Assembly: GCA_009695195.1 (NCBI GenBank)
Contig: SIBJ01000040.1
Location: 1-33,716, forward strand
Reading direction: 5' to 3'
Length of the DNA: 33,716 bases
Origin: Pedosphaera sp.
Lineage (GTDB): Bacteria; Verrucomicrobiota; Verrucomicrobiia; Limisphaerales; JADLHS01
The notes beneath the pieces were generated by a model. That model was not told the DNA's origin. It ran no database searches and saw only the letters and a list, made by a program, of their open reading frames with translations. The translations under genes and the position numbers were made by a program. Shown here piece by piece: positions 9,601 through 18,100 of this stretch (positions within the stretch are counted from its first letter, which is position 1; each line of letters begins with the position of its first letter).

Positions 9601-12600
9601 CCGCTCGCGCTCCCCCGCCGCCAGCGCCGATAAATCCGTCAATGGAATCGCGAGCGCCAGACTGGGCGCGATGCGCTGACTCAACCCATCCGCCGTGAAC
9701 GTCGTCCGCAACCCGTCGTGCCGGTCCACGAGCAGTTGCAACGTCTCGCGCATCAGTTCGAGATTCGGCGCCCCGCGCAAATGAATGACGAACGAATCAT
9801 TGAACGCCCGCGACGCGTCATCGCCCATCTGCGCCCCCAGCCACAATTCCTTTTGCGCTTCCGTCAATGGCAAACTCACCACCTCCCGTTGCAGAGCATT
9901 CGTCCCATCCGTCCTATTCGTCTCGGGAAAAAACCCACCCGCCTGCAACTCCGCCACGCTCTCCTTGAACCCGCGCACCACCCGCGCGACGTCCTCCTCC
10001 GTGTGAACCGTCGAAAGAAAACTTGGCCGGCCTTCCCAGATATGCATTCCCTTTTCGCGGAGATGATAGAACAACAGGCTCGCGTATTTCAGTTCCGGCG
10101 CGAACGTCAAATGAAACATCGAACTGAACCGCTGCGCGCGAATCGGCACGCCAACTTTCTCGAAATGGGAATTGAGTTCACCGACGAGCTTTTCCGTCTT
10201 GTCGTTCAGCGATTGTTGCAGCTTTGGCCCCTGCTCCTTCAAATGCGTCAGCACCGCCAGCGCCGAGGCCATCGCCAGCGGATGCCGGACAAACGTCCCA
10301 GCGAAAAACGTCACGCCCACTTCCGGGAACGACGCGTCGCCGTAACGCCAATGCCCGCCATCGAGCGCGTCCATGTACCGCACGCGCCCGCAGCAAACCC
10401 CGATCGGCAGCCCGCCGCCGACCACTTTTCCATACGTCGCAATGTCCGCCTTCACCCCGAACCAGGCCTGCGCGCCGCCGGGATGACAGCGGAATCCCGT
10501 GACCGTCTCGTCAAAAACCAGCGCCGTGCCGGTGTGCTCCGTCACGCGGCGAAGTTCGTGCAAGAATTCGCGCGGCTGGAAATCCGGCCGGCGGCTCTGC
10601 ACCGGCTCGACCAGCACAGCCGCGATTTGGTGCCCGTGTTGCTTGAGAATTTCCAGCGCCTGCGGGCTGCCGTATTCGAGCACAATGACGTTGTTCACCA
10701 TGTCCGGCACGATGCCCGGCGCGATCGGGATCGAGCGCAACTCGCCGTCCACGATCTGCGGCCGCACCAGCACCTCGTCGAATATTCCGTGATACGCGCC
10801 CGCAAACATCGCGATCTTGTTCCGGCCCGAAACCGTTCGCGTCACGCGAATCGCCGCCGTGACCGCTTCCGAGCCCGTGTTGCAAAACGTCGCGCGCTCC
10901 AGCCCGGAGAATTCGCACATCAACTCCGCCACCTTCCCCGCCAGCGGCGACGCCGGCCCGATCTCCATCCCGAGCGCGAGTTGTTCTTCAATCGCCTCGA
11001 CGACGAACGGCGGACGATGCCCGAGAAATCCCAGCCCAAACCCGAGCGTGATGTCCACGTATTCGTTGCCGTCCACGTCCCAGATCTTCGCGCCTTGCGA
11101 GCGCGCCGAGACGATGGGATAAACCATTTCCTTCCACAGGTGTTTGAAGCCCGCCGCCGCCCGCGGATCGGCGAAGTGCGCGCGATGCTCCTGCGTCGTC
11201 TTCTTCGAGCCGGCGGTGCGCTTCGTGTACCGCGCGATCAAAGCGTCCAGATGTTTCTGTTGCCGCTCCGTCAGCCCACCTTGCGGCCCGACATCAATCG
11301 GTTTGAACGGCCCAAAATATTTTTGGCCGCCCGGCGCGGTTTCCGCAGGAGCGGAAACCTTGATTCCAGAACTCCCCTTCGTCCCTTGCCTCGCATCCGA
11401 AGACGTCACCGCCGTCGTCGTTGCTGCCAGCGCATCCGGCCCGAGCTTCGCATCAAGATACGCCGCCAAGTCCGCAAGCGTCGCCAAATCTTCGAGCAAC
11501 TGCCGAAACGTCACCTTGACGCCGTAACGATTCTGAAACGCGAGACTCGCCTGGGTGAGGAACAGCGAATCAAAACCCAGTTCCAGAAAACTCGCCGTCG
11601 GCGACAGCTTCGCCACTTCCATGCCGGACAATTCCGCCAACTGCGCCGTGAGCAGTTTGAGGATGCGATCTTTTCGCGAAATCTCCGCGGAGTCTTGAGT
11701 CGCGTCGCGCTCGACGGCCTCGCCTCTGGACTTTGGACTCTGGACTCTGGACTCGGCCCCGCCGATGACCTGCCCCGCCGGTGGCGAAGCCCACGGAATG
11801 ATTTCATGCACGCTCGGTTCGACCCAATATTTCTTCCGCTCGAACGCGTACGTCGGCAGCGCAACGCGCCGCCGCCGCTCGTTCGCGTAAAACTTTTCCC
11901 AATCCGGCTGCACGCCCGCGAGCCAGAGCCGGCCCAGTGTCGTCAACAGCGAATTCAATTCCGCGCCCGGTTCCTTCGCCGTCGCCAGTGACGACAGCAC
12001 CGTTTGATTCACGCCCTTCGCCGGATGTTGCCGCGTGAGTTGGGCGAGTGTCTGGCCCGGCCCGACTTCGAGCATCACGCAATTTTGATTATTCAGCAGT
12101 TCGCCCACGCCGTCCGCGAACCGCACCGCCTGTCGCACGTGGCCCGCCCAATAATTTGGATCGGTCGCGTCCTTTTCCGTCACCCACTTCGCCGTGACAT
12201 TCGAGACGTACGGAACTTGCGGGGATTTGAAATCAACTTTCTTGAGCAACTCCGTGAACGGCGCGAGCACCGGGTCCATCATCGCAGAATGAAACGCGTG
12301 CGACGTGTGCAACCGCCGGCCCACTATCTTTTTCGCTTCGAGTTCCTTCTCCAACTTCTCCACCGCTGCGTGCGGCCCGGAAACCACGCAGAGATTCGGC
12401 GAGTTGATTGCGGCAATGGAAAGTTGCGAGCCGAGCAACAGCAAGGCCTCAGCCTCGGGCAATCGCACCGCCAGCATCGTGCCCGGCGGCTGCGCCTGCA
12501 CCAGACGTGCGCGGCCCGCGACAAGTTCCAATCCTTCCTCCAGCGTGAACACGCCCGCCAGACAACCCGCGACATATTCGCCAACGCTGTGACCGATCAT

Positions 12601-14469
12601 CGCCGCCGGCTTGATGCCCCACGACATCCAAAGTTTGGCGAGCGCGTATTCGATCACGAACAGGGCCGGCTGCGTGACGCGCGTTTGAATCAACTGCCCC
12701 TCGGCCCACGAAACTTTTTCCGCCACCGGATACAACACCTCGCGCAAATCCAGTCCAAGCTGCGGCTGCAAAATTTCCGCGCACCGATCCACGTCCACTT
12801 TGAATGACGGTTCGGACTCGTAAATCTCCCGGCTCATGTTCACGTATTGCGCGCCCTGGCCGGGGAACATGAACACCACCGGCGGATTCACCGCCTCACT
12901 TTGCGCCGAGAAAATTTTCTTCGCGCCGCGTGTTTCCAGCACCGTCGCCGCCTCCGCCGCATCGCGGCAAACCAGAATCCGCCGATGCTGAAACGACGCC
13001 CGCCCGACTTGCAGCGTGAACGCCGCGTCCGCGAGATTCGTCTCCGGCTGCGATTTGAGATGCGCCGCCAGGTTCGCGGTCGCCGCCTCAAGCGACCCCG
13101 CGCTCTTAGCCGACAACAAAATCAACTTCGCCGCGCGCGACGGCCCGGACGGCTCGACCACCGGCGCTTCTTCGAGCACGACGTGCGCATTCGTCCCGCC
13201 CACGCCGAACGAACTCACGCCCGCGCGCAACGGCGTTGCGCCCGCCTTCCATTCGGTCAACTTGTTGACGACATGGAACGGACTCGTCTCCAGTTCCAGC
13301 TTCGGATTCGGCTTCGTGAAATGCAGCGACGGCGGAAGTTTTTTGTGCTTCAGCGCCAGCGCCGTTTTGATCAAGCCCGTCACGCCCGCCGCCACGTCGA
13401 GGTGGCCGAAGTTGCTTTTGACCGTGCCGAGACCGCAGAAATTTTTCTTCGCCGTCTTCGCGCGAAACGCCTGCGTGAGCGCCGCCACTTCAATCGGATC
13501 ACCCAGTGGCGTCGCCGTGCCGTGGGCTTCCACGTAAGAAATTGTTTCCGGCTCGATCCCCGCCAGAGCCTGCGCCAGTGCGATGACTTCCGCCTGCCCG
13601 TCCACGCTCGGCGCGGTGAAGCTCACTTTGTTCGAGCCGTCGTTGTTGAGCGCCGCGCCTTTGATGACGGCGGAAATTTCGTCACCGTCCGCGAGCGCGT
13701 CCGCCAATCGCTTCAACACCACCACACCGACGCCGTGACTGAACACCGTGCCCGCCGCGTTCACGTCGAACGCGCGGCAATGTCCGTCCGGCGACGTGAT
13801 GCCGCCGTCCTGAAACTGGTAGCCGCGCGATTGCGGGAATGAAATCGAGACGCCGCCCACCAATGCCATGTCGCACTGGAAATTTTGCAGGCTCTGCACC
13901 GCCTGACACACCGCGACCAGCGAGGTCGAGCACGCCGTGTAGATGTTGAGCGCCGGGCCTTTGAGGTTCAGCTTGTACGCGACACGGGTGGCGAGGTAAT
14001 CCTTCTCGTTGCCCATCATCGTCGTCAGCCAGCCGACGAGTTGCGTCACGTCGCGCCGCGAATGGAGATTGTGCAGGTAATAACTGTTGTTCGACATCCC
14101 GGCGAACACGCCGATCGCGCCGCGATAATTTTCAGACGTGTAGCCCGCGCTCTCCAACGCCGACCACGCCGCTTCGAGAAACACGCGCTGTTGCGGATCG
14201 GTTGCCTCCGCTTCCTTCGGGTTCACGCCGAAAAACGCGGCGTCGAAACACTCCGCGTCCTTCAACACGCCGCGCGAGCGGATGTAAGCGGGAATTTTCT
14301 GGACGGCGGCAATGTCCAGTCCGGCGGCGGCCAGTTCCTCGTCGCTGAACGTGGAAATGCTTTCCACGCCCGCGACCAGATTGCGCCAGAACTCGCCGAC
14401 GTTTTCCGCTCCGGGAAAACGGCCGGTGAGCCCGATGATCGCAATGCCTTCCTGATTCGAGTCTGTCAT
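6667..14469 (-). CDS. Hybrid PKS-NRPS, KS-AT-ACP-AMT-C-A(Asp)-PCP
   Basis: A 2600-residue protein that should extend the chain by one malonyl unit, aminate the resulting beta-keto group and then add an amino acid. KS: Cys180 in TACSTSL, His316 in EAHGTAT, His356 in NFGHLD. AT: GHSVGEY with Ser628, and HAFH at 724-727, typical of malonyl-CoA selection. ACP: LGFDSL, Ser ~968. PLP aminotransferase of the glutamate-semialdehyde/class III type ~1110-1500, Lys ~1348 in TYGKVVGGG. C domain with HHLVVDG at 1664-1670. A domain ~2005-2485 with code D-L-T-K-I-G-H-V-G-K, identical to the published Asp code. PCP Ser ~2540. The layout resembles McyE and iturin-type synthases but has no ketoreductase and no methyltransferase. 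The start ATG overlaps the preceding synthetase stop (ATGA). Confidence 0.96.
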   Translation of the reverse strand: MTDSNQEGIAIIGLTGRFPGAENVGEFWRNLVAGVESISTFSDEELAAAGLDIAAVQKIPAYIRSRGVLKDAECFDAAFFGVNPKEAEATDPQQRVFLEAAWSALESAGYTSENYRGAIGVFAGMSNNSYYLHNLHSRRDVTQLVGWLTTMMGNEKDYLATRVAYKLNLKGPALNIYTACSTSLVAVCQAVQSLQNFQCDMALVGGVSISFPQSRGYQFQDGGITSPDGHCRAFDVNAAGTVFSHGVGVVVLKRLADALADGDEISAVIKGAALNNDGSNKVSFTAPSVDGQAEVIALAQALAGIEPETISYVEAHGTATPLGDPIEVAALTQAFRAKTAKKNFCGLGTVKSNFGHLDVAAGVTGLIKTALALKHKKLPPSLHFTKPNPKLELETSPFHVVNKLTEWKAGATPLRAGVSSFGVGGTNAHVVLEEAPVVEPSGPSRAAKLILLSAKSAGSLEAATANLAAHLKSQPETNLADAAFTLQVGRASFQHRRILVCRDAAEAATVLETRGAKKIFSAQSEAVNPPVVFMFPGQGAQYVNMSREIYESEPSFKVDVDRCAEILQPQLGLDLREVLYPVAEKVSWAEGQLIQTRVTQPALFVIEYALAKLWMSWGIKPAAMIGHSVGEYVAGCLAGVFTLEEGLELVAGRARLVQAQPPGTMLAVRLPEAEALLLLGSQLSIAAINSPNLCVVSGPHAAVEKLEKELEAKKIVGRRLHTSHAFHSAMMDPVLAPFTELLKKVDFKSPQVPYVSNVTAKWVTEKDATDPNYWAGHVRQAVRFADGVGELLNNQNCVMLEVGPGQTLAQLTRQHPAKGVNQTVLSSLATAKEPGAELNSLLTTLGRLWLAGVQPDWEKFYANERRRRVALPTYAFERKKYWVEPSVHEIIPWASPPAGQVIGGAESRVQSPKSRGEAVERDATQDSAEISRKDRILKLLTAQLAELSGMEVAKLSPTASFLELGFDSLFLTQASLAFQNRYGVKVTFRQLLEDLATLADLAAYLDAKLGPDALAATTTAVTSSDARQGTKGSSGIKVSAPAETAPGGQKYFGPFKPIDVGPQGGLTERQQKHLDALIARYTKRTAGSKKTTQEHRAHFADPRAAAGFKHLWKEMVYPIVSARSQGAKIWDVDGNEYVDITLGFGLGFLGHRPPFVVEAIEEQLALGMEIGPASPLAGKVAELMCEFSGLERATFCNTGSEAVTAAIRVTRTVSGRNKIAMFAGAYHGIFDEVLVRPQIVDGELRSIPIAPGIVPDMVNNVIVLEYGSPQALEILKQHGHQIAAVLVEPVQSRRPDFQPREFLHELRRVTEHTGTALVFDETVTGFRCHPGGAQAWFGVKADIATYGKVVGGGLPIGVCCGRVRYMDALDGGHWRYGDASFPEVGVTFFAGTFVRHPLAMASALAVLTHLKEQGPKLQQSLNDKTEKLVGELNSHFEKVGVPIRAQRFSSMFHLTFAPELKYASLLFYHLREKGMHIWEGRPSFLSTVHTEEDVARVVRGFKESVAELQAGGFFPETNRTDGTNALQREVVSLPLTEAQKELWLGAQMGDDASRAFNDSFVIHLRGAPNLELMRETLQLLVDRHDGLRTTFTADGLSQRIAPSLALAIPLTDLSALAAGERERRLAQAVSAMETRPFDLVRGPLIRAEILKLGEAQHALLMATHHLVVDGWSVGVLLFELSKHYSARAQGLACPLEGALQFDDYARWQGGREHATAVSAAEEFWLKKFSDRPAAVELPLDRRRPALKTYRSAQESLAISSEFYKTLKQAAVKERCTLLTYLLASFNVWLYRLTGQETLVVGIPAAGQIAGEVQSLPGNRALVGHCVNLLPMRSECRAEATFAEFLAQSRKETLDAYEHQSLTFGTLVKQMKLPRDPSRVPLVSLTFNVDRAYSGFHLHGLETEIISPPKGFNIFDLGVNIIDFDKELLVDCRFNTDLFDVETIRKWLRDWRAVLESVAAQPEQRLALRPELSDAERQKILVEWNDTAKTFPLDRCVHELFEAQARRTPAAEALVFEEAALTFEQLNRRANQLAHHLIALGVGPEVPVALCVERSLEMIVGLLGILKAGGAYAAMDPTLPVARLQTMLDETRPRALLTHARHVAELPTAGQRVICLDRDWPEIAQQRGTNPASGVTVKDLAYVVFTSGSTGRPKGVGVEHRQLLNYVFGVRERLDLPAGASYATVSTIAADLGNTAIFPPLCFGGSLHVLSLNRAADAKAFADYFRRHRIDCLKIVPSHLTALLAGANPRDVLPRRRLICGGEALAWSLVEQVRRHAPECEVFNHYGPTETTVGVLTNRVERNTVADAATVPLGRPIPNVKIYLLDETGALVPVGVPGEIYVGGAAVARGYLNQPEQTAARFVANPFENGTAARRYRTGDLARYLPDGKVEFLGRVDQQVKVRGFRIELGEIELALRQHADVREAVALAREDTPGDKRLVAYFTANGNIAGAELRNFLKQRLPDYMVPAAIVRLDRLPLTPNGKVDRKALPAPDRGRPELGSGFVAPRTEVEATLAGVWAEVLGVEQLGANDDFFELGGHSLLAAQVAARVRGRYRTDFSLGDFFRAPTIAKMAVAVEEALVAEIAQMSDEEAREMIRNQT
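9898..9924. repeat. Three nonamers in the aminotransferase-C linker
   Basis: ATTCGTCCC, ATCCGTCCT and ATTCGTCTC in tandem; on the coding strand GACGRATRG-type units encoding ETNRTDGTN. The array lies between the aminotransferase domain and the condensation domain. Its 9-bp unit keeps the reading frame for any copy number. Confidence 0.75.
11724..11754. repeat. Heptamer array in the AT-ACP linker
   Basis: CTCTGGA, CTTTGGA, CTCTGGA, CTCTGGA plus a partial unit. Translated on the - strand it gives ESRVQSPKSR, in the linker between acyltransferase and acyl carrier protein. GAGTCTTGAGTC at about 11690-11701 forms an imperfect inverted partner. Confidence 0.75.
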
Positions 14470-15119
14470 GTGTTGCTTTTGCCTGCCTTCCGTTGCCGCG
14501 CCAACGCGGCGCGCGCCAACTGTGCCCGAGTCTGCACTTTTTCAAAAGATTGTTCTACCGGGGCAAGTCCTAAAAATTTCGCCAGCGCGCCGATGGTCGG
14601 ATACTGGAACATCCGCACGATGGAGATTTCCCGCCCAAGCGCCGCGCACAATCGCGCATGAACCTGGATCATCAGCAGCGAATGACCGCCGAGGTCGAAG
14701 AAATTATCCGCCGTGCCCACGCGCTCGATGCCAAACGCCTGCTGCCAGATGACCACGATGGATTTTTCCAGTTCGCTTTGCGGCGCAACGTAATTCTGCG
14801 ACGAACCGCGCAGATTGACGCTCGCCGGCGAGGGTCGGGCAATCGGCTGGCTCAACCCGGCAAGAATTTCGTGCACGGTTTGCGCCGGATTGACGGCGAT
14901 GGCACGCAGAATTGCCGTGAGGTCGTGCAAAAGATTTCTTGCCGCGCTCGCGTCCAGCGTTCGCTCGTCGTAAATCAAAGTCAGCGCGAGTTCCGCCGCC
15001 GGGATCACGACGAGGGTAAGCGGGAAGTTCGTGCGGATGGGCGAAACGAAATCGCGAATCGTCACGCGGTCGCCCAAACTCCACGCCGCGTCGTCCACCG
15101 TGTAGTTCTGGAAAACCAC
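14466..15119 (-). CDS. 3' part of interrupted NRPS: end of C domain plus PCP
   Basis: The frame is the same as that of the upstream synthetase piece (15126-20825), separated from it only by one TAG codon (15126-15128). The first residues, VFQNYTVDD, are the normal continuation of a condensation domain after LRLF-[D/E]-S. The remainder is the C-domain end and one PCP (FFDLGGHSLLMIQ; phosphopantetheine Ser codon 14679-14681). No adenylation domain lies between C and PCP. A GTG at 15119, six bases after the TAG, is the first possible restart, but a protein begun there would hold only the C-terminal third of a C domain. It is better regarded as the tail of one ~2119-residue protein, C-A-PCP-E-C-PCP, broken by a nonsense codon or a sequencing error. 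Its stop overlaps the ATG of the hybrid synthetase. Confidence 0.85.
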   Translation of the reverse strand: MVFQNYTVDDAAWSLGDRVTIRDFVSPIRTNFPLTLVVIPAAELALTLIYDERTLDASAARNLLHDLTAILRAIAVNPAQTVHEILAGLSQPIARPSPASVNLRGSSQNYVAPQSELEKSIVVIWQQAFGIERVGTADNFFDLGGHSLLMIQVHARLCAALGREISIVRMFQYPTIGALAKFLGLAPVEQSFEKVQTRAQLARAALARQRKAGKSNT

Positions 15120-15125
15120 GAGGCT

Positions 15126-18100
15126 CTAGAACAGCCGCAAGCGCCACGGCACTTCGCTCCATTCTTGAACTTGCATCGGTGACGTGAACTGATGCAGGCC
15201 GAGGTGCGTTTGAGCCGCCTGCAATTCCGCCAGCCAGTCGCCGAGCTTCGCGTCCGCCGCGACGCGCACGCGCACCGGCAGGTCGTTCACGAACGACCCG
15301 ACCATCGTCTCCACACCGGCCAGTTCCGCTGGTCGGCCCGAGAACGCCGCGCCGAAAACCACGTCGTCGTTTCCGCTCTGACGGCTCAACACCGCCGCCC
15401 ACGCCGCCTGTGCGAGCGTGTTGAACGTAAGCTGATTGGTCCGCGCGAAATCCCGCAGCGCGTTTACGTCCGCCACCGCAATGCGCGCAGATTCCTCGGC
15501 AAATCGCGGCGAACCGGACGACGATTGCGTTTGCGGCAACGGCGTCGGTTCTTTGAATCCCCGCAATGCTTCGCGCCAGAATTGTTCGTCCTCGCCCGTG
15601 TCGCGGTGCGCGAGCCAGCCGATGTAATCGCTGAAGGGGCGCGCCGGCGGCAATACGGTTTCATTTTTGCCGAAGCTGCCTTCATAGTACTGCGCGACCT
15701 CCTTGAAAATCAGCGGCCACGACCAGCCGTCCACGTGCAGATGGTGATGACACCAGACGAAACGATACTGGTCGTCCGCGACGCGAATCAGCGCGCACCG
15801 CATCAGCGGCGGCTTCGCCAGATCAAATCCTCGCACACCGTCATCGTGCAGGAATTTGGAGAATTTTTGCTCCTGTCCCGCTGCCGCGACACCGCGCCAG
15901 TCTTCCATTTGCCACGGAACTTCTCCGCTTCGATGGATGACTTGCATCGGCTGCTTCAATCCTTCGCCCACAAAACCCGTGCGCAAGATGGCGTGCCGCG
16001 CCACGACACGTTCCCACGCCGTACAAAATGCCGCCGCGTCGAGCGGGCCGTGCAACGCGTAGTAATATTGGTGGAAGCCGATTTTTGCGTGCGCCGATTC
16101 GAGGGTGTAAAACAACTGCTGCATCGGCGAGAGCGGGCAGATGGCTTCGAGGTCGGGTGTGGCGGCGGCAATCCGGTCAAGCGTGGCTTGATCGAGTTGC
16201 GCCAGCGGAAAATCCGACGGCGTGAACCCGCCCGCGCCCGGCGCGATACAGTGCGAAATGATTTCACGCAGCGCGGCGTTGAATTCGTTCGCCACGCGCT
16301 GAATGGTTTCGGCGCGATGCGCGTTGCGGCTGAAAGTCCACCGCAGTTCCAACCGGCCGTTCACGACCAGTGAATTGATCTCAAGCCAGTGCCGCCGCGT
16401 GTTCCGCAGGCTGTGCCACGGCCCGGAGGATTCCGGCGCAAACGAAAACAGTTTCGAGCCGAACAAGACTTGATCGAACTGGCCGAGGTAATTGAAAACG
16501 ACTTCCGGTTGCGGTTGGGAACGCAGTGTTGCATCGCCCGCGAGATAACGCAGCGCGCCGTAGCCAATGCCGCGTTGCGGCATGCGGCGGAGTTGTTCCT
16601 TCACGGATTTCAACGCTTCGATGGGAGCGCGGCCTTCAGGCCGCTTCGACGCGCCCACGCTTTCGGCGCTTGAAGCGGCGTGAACGCCGCGCTCCGAAAT
16701 GTCGAGACGCACCGGGAAAACCGACGTGAACCAGCCCACCGTTCGCGACAGATCGAGCGGTTCGCCGACTTCTTCGCGCCCGTGGCCTTCCAAATCCACG
16801 AGCAGTGAGCGTCCGCCCGTCCACCGCGCGAAAGACTGCGCCAGTGCCGTGAGCAAAACGTCGTTGATCTGCGTGTTGTAAGCGGCGGGAACTTTTTGCA
16901 GCAGCGCGCGCGTTTCCTCCGCGTCTAGCGCGACGGTGATCGTACTCGTCGAAGCTTCGGTGTTGTTGCTGGTTACAGGAAAATCTTTCGGCAATTTCGG
17001 GGCGTCGCCCGCACACACAGCGCGCCAAAAATCCAGTTCGTTTCGCAACGTCTCGCACTTCGCAAACTCAACCAGCCGCTCGCTCCACTGTTTGAATGAT
17101 GCGGTTTTCGGCGGAAGTTGCACCGGCTTGCCAGCGCAAAGCTGGCCGTAAGCCGTTTCCAAATCCTCCATCAACGTGCGCCACGAAACGCCGTCCACCG
17201 CGAGGTGATGCACGACGACGAGCAGCCGGCCCGGTTTGTCCGCGCCCAAGTCGAAATACGCCACGCGCAGCAACGGCCCGTTCGTGATGTCGAGGCTGGC
17301 CTGCACTTCCGCGGAAACCCTTTCAATCGCGCTCCCCTGCTCCGCCGGCGGAAGCGTGGACAAATCCTTCCGCTCAACCGGCGCCAGCCCGCCCGGCGCG
17401 ACGAATTCCTGTCGCCACCCGGAATCTGTTTTTGTGAAACGCAGCCGCAGCGCGTCGTGGTGCTCGATCAACTTCGCGACGGCAGCGGGAAGCGCTTCGC
17501 CATCCAATCGCTCACTCAGGCTGAACAGAAACGCCTGGTTGTAGTGATTCGGTTCGCGCAAGTTCTGCTCGAAGAACCAATGTTGAATCGGCGTGAGCGG
17601 GGCACTGCCGCTCACAAGTCCTTGCTCGCTCACCGTTGCCACGGTTGGTTTGGCCGAGGCCGCGAGTTCGGCCACCATTGGCGTTTTGAAAAGTTGCTTC
17701 GGTGTCAGCGCGATGCCCGCCTGCCGCGCGCGGGCGATGATCTGGATCGTGAGAATCGAATCGCCACCCAGTTCGAAGAAATTGTCGTGGATGCCTACGC
17801 GTTCGACGCGCAAAACTTGTTTCCAGATTTCGGCGAGAGTTTTTTCCGCCTCGCTGCGCGGCGCGACGAATTCTCTTCCAGCATCGAGCCGGCTGACTTC
17901 GGGCGCGGGCAACGCTTTGCGATCCACCTTGCCGTTGTTCGTGAGCGGCAATCTGTCGAGCAGCACGAACGCGGCGGGCACCATGTATTCGGGCACTTTG
18001 ACTTTCAGGTGATCCCGCAATTCGCCGACACCGGGCTTCGCGCCGTTCTTCGCGGTCAGATAGGCGACGAGCCGTTTGCCGCCCGGGCCATCTTCACGCG

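Noticed and set aside
9718..11991. 757-codon + strand open frame opposite the PKS-NRPS
   Set aside because: Antisense shadow of the aminotransferase and linker region; low-complexity Arg-rich translation, no recognisable motif.
6667..14469. Trans-AT polyketide synthase
   Set aside because: A complete AT domain with GHSVGEY and HAFH is present in the module.
15117..15128. Genuine two-gene split of the synthetase at the TAG, with restart at GTG
   Set aside because: The split would cut a C domain internally, and the frame and similarity continue exactly across the stop; nonsense mutation, readthrough or error is simpler.
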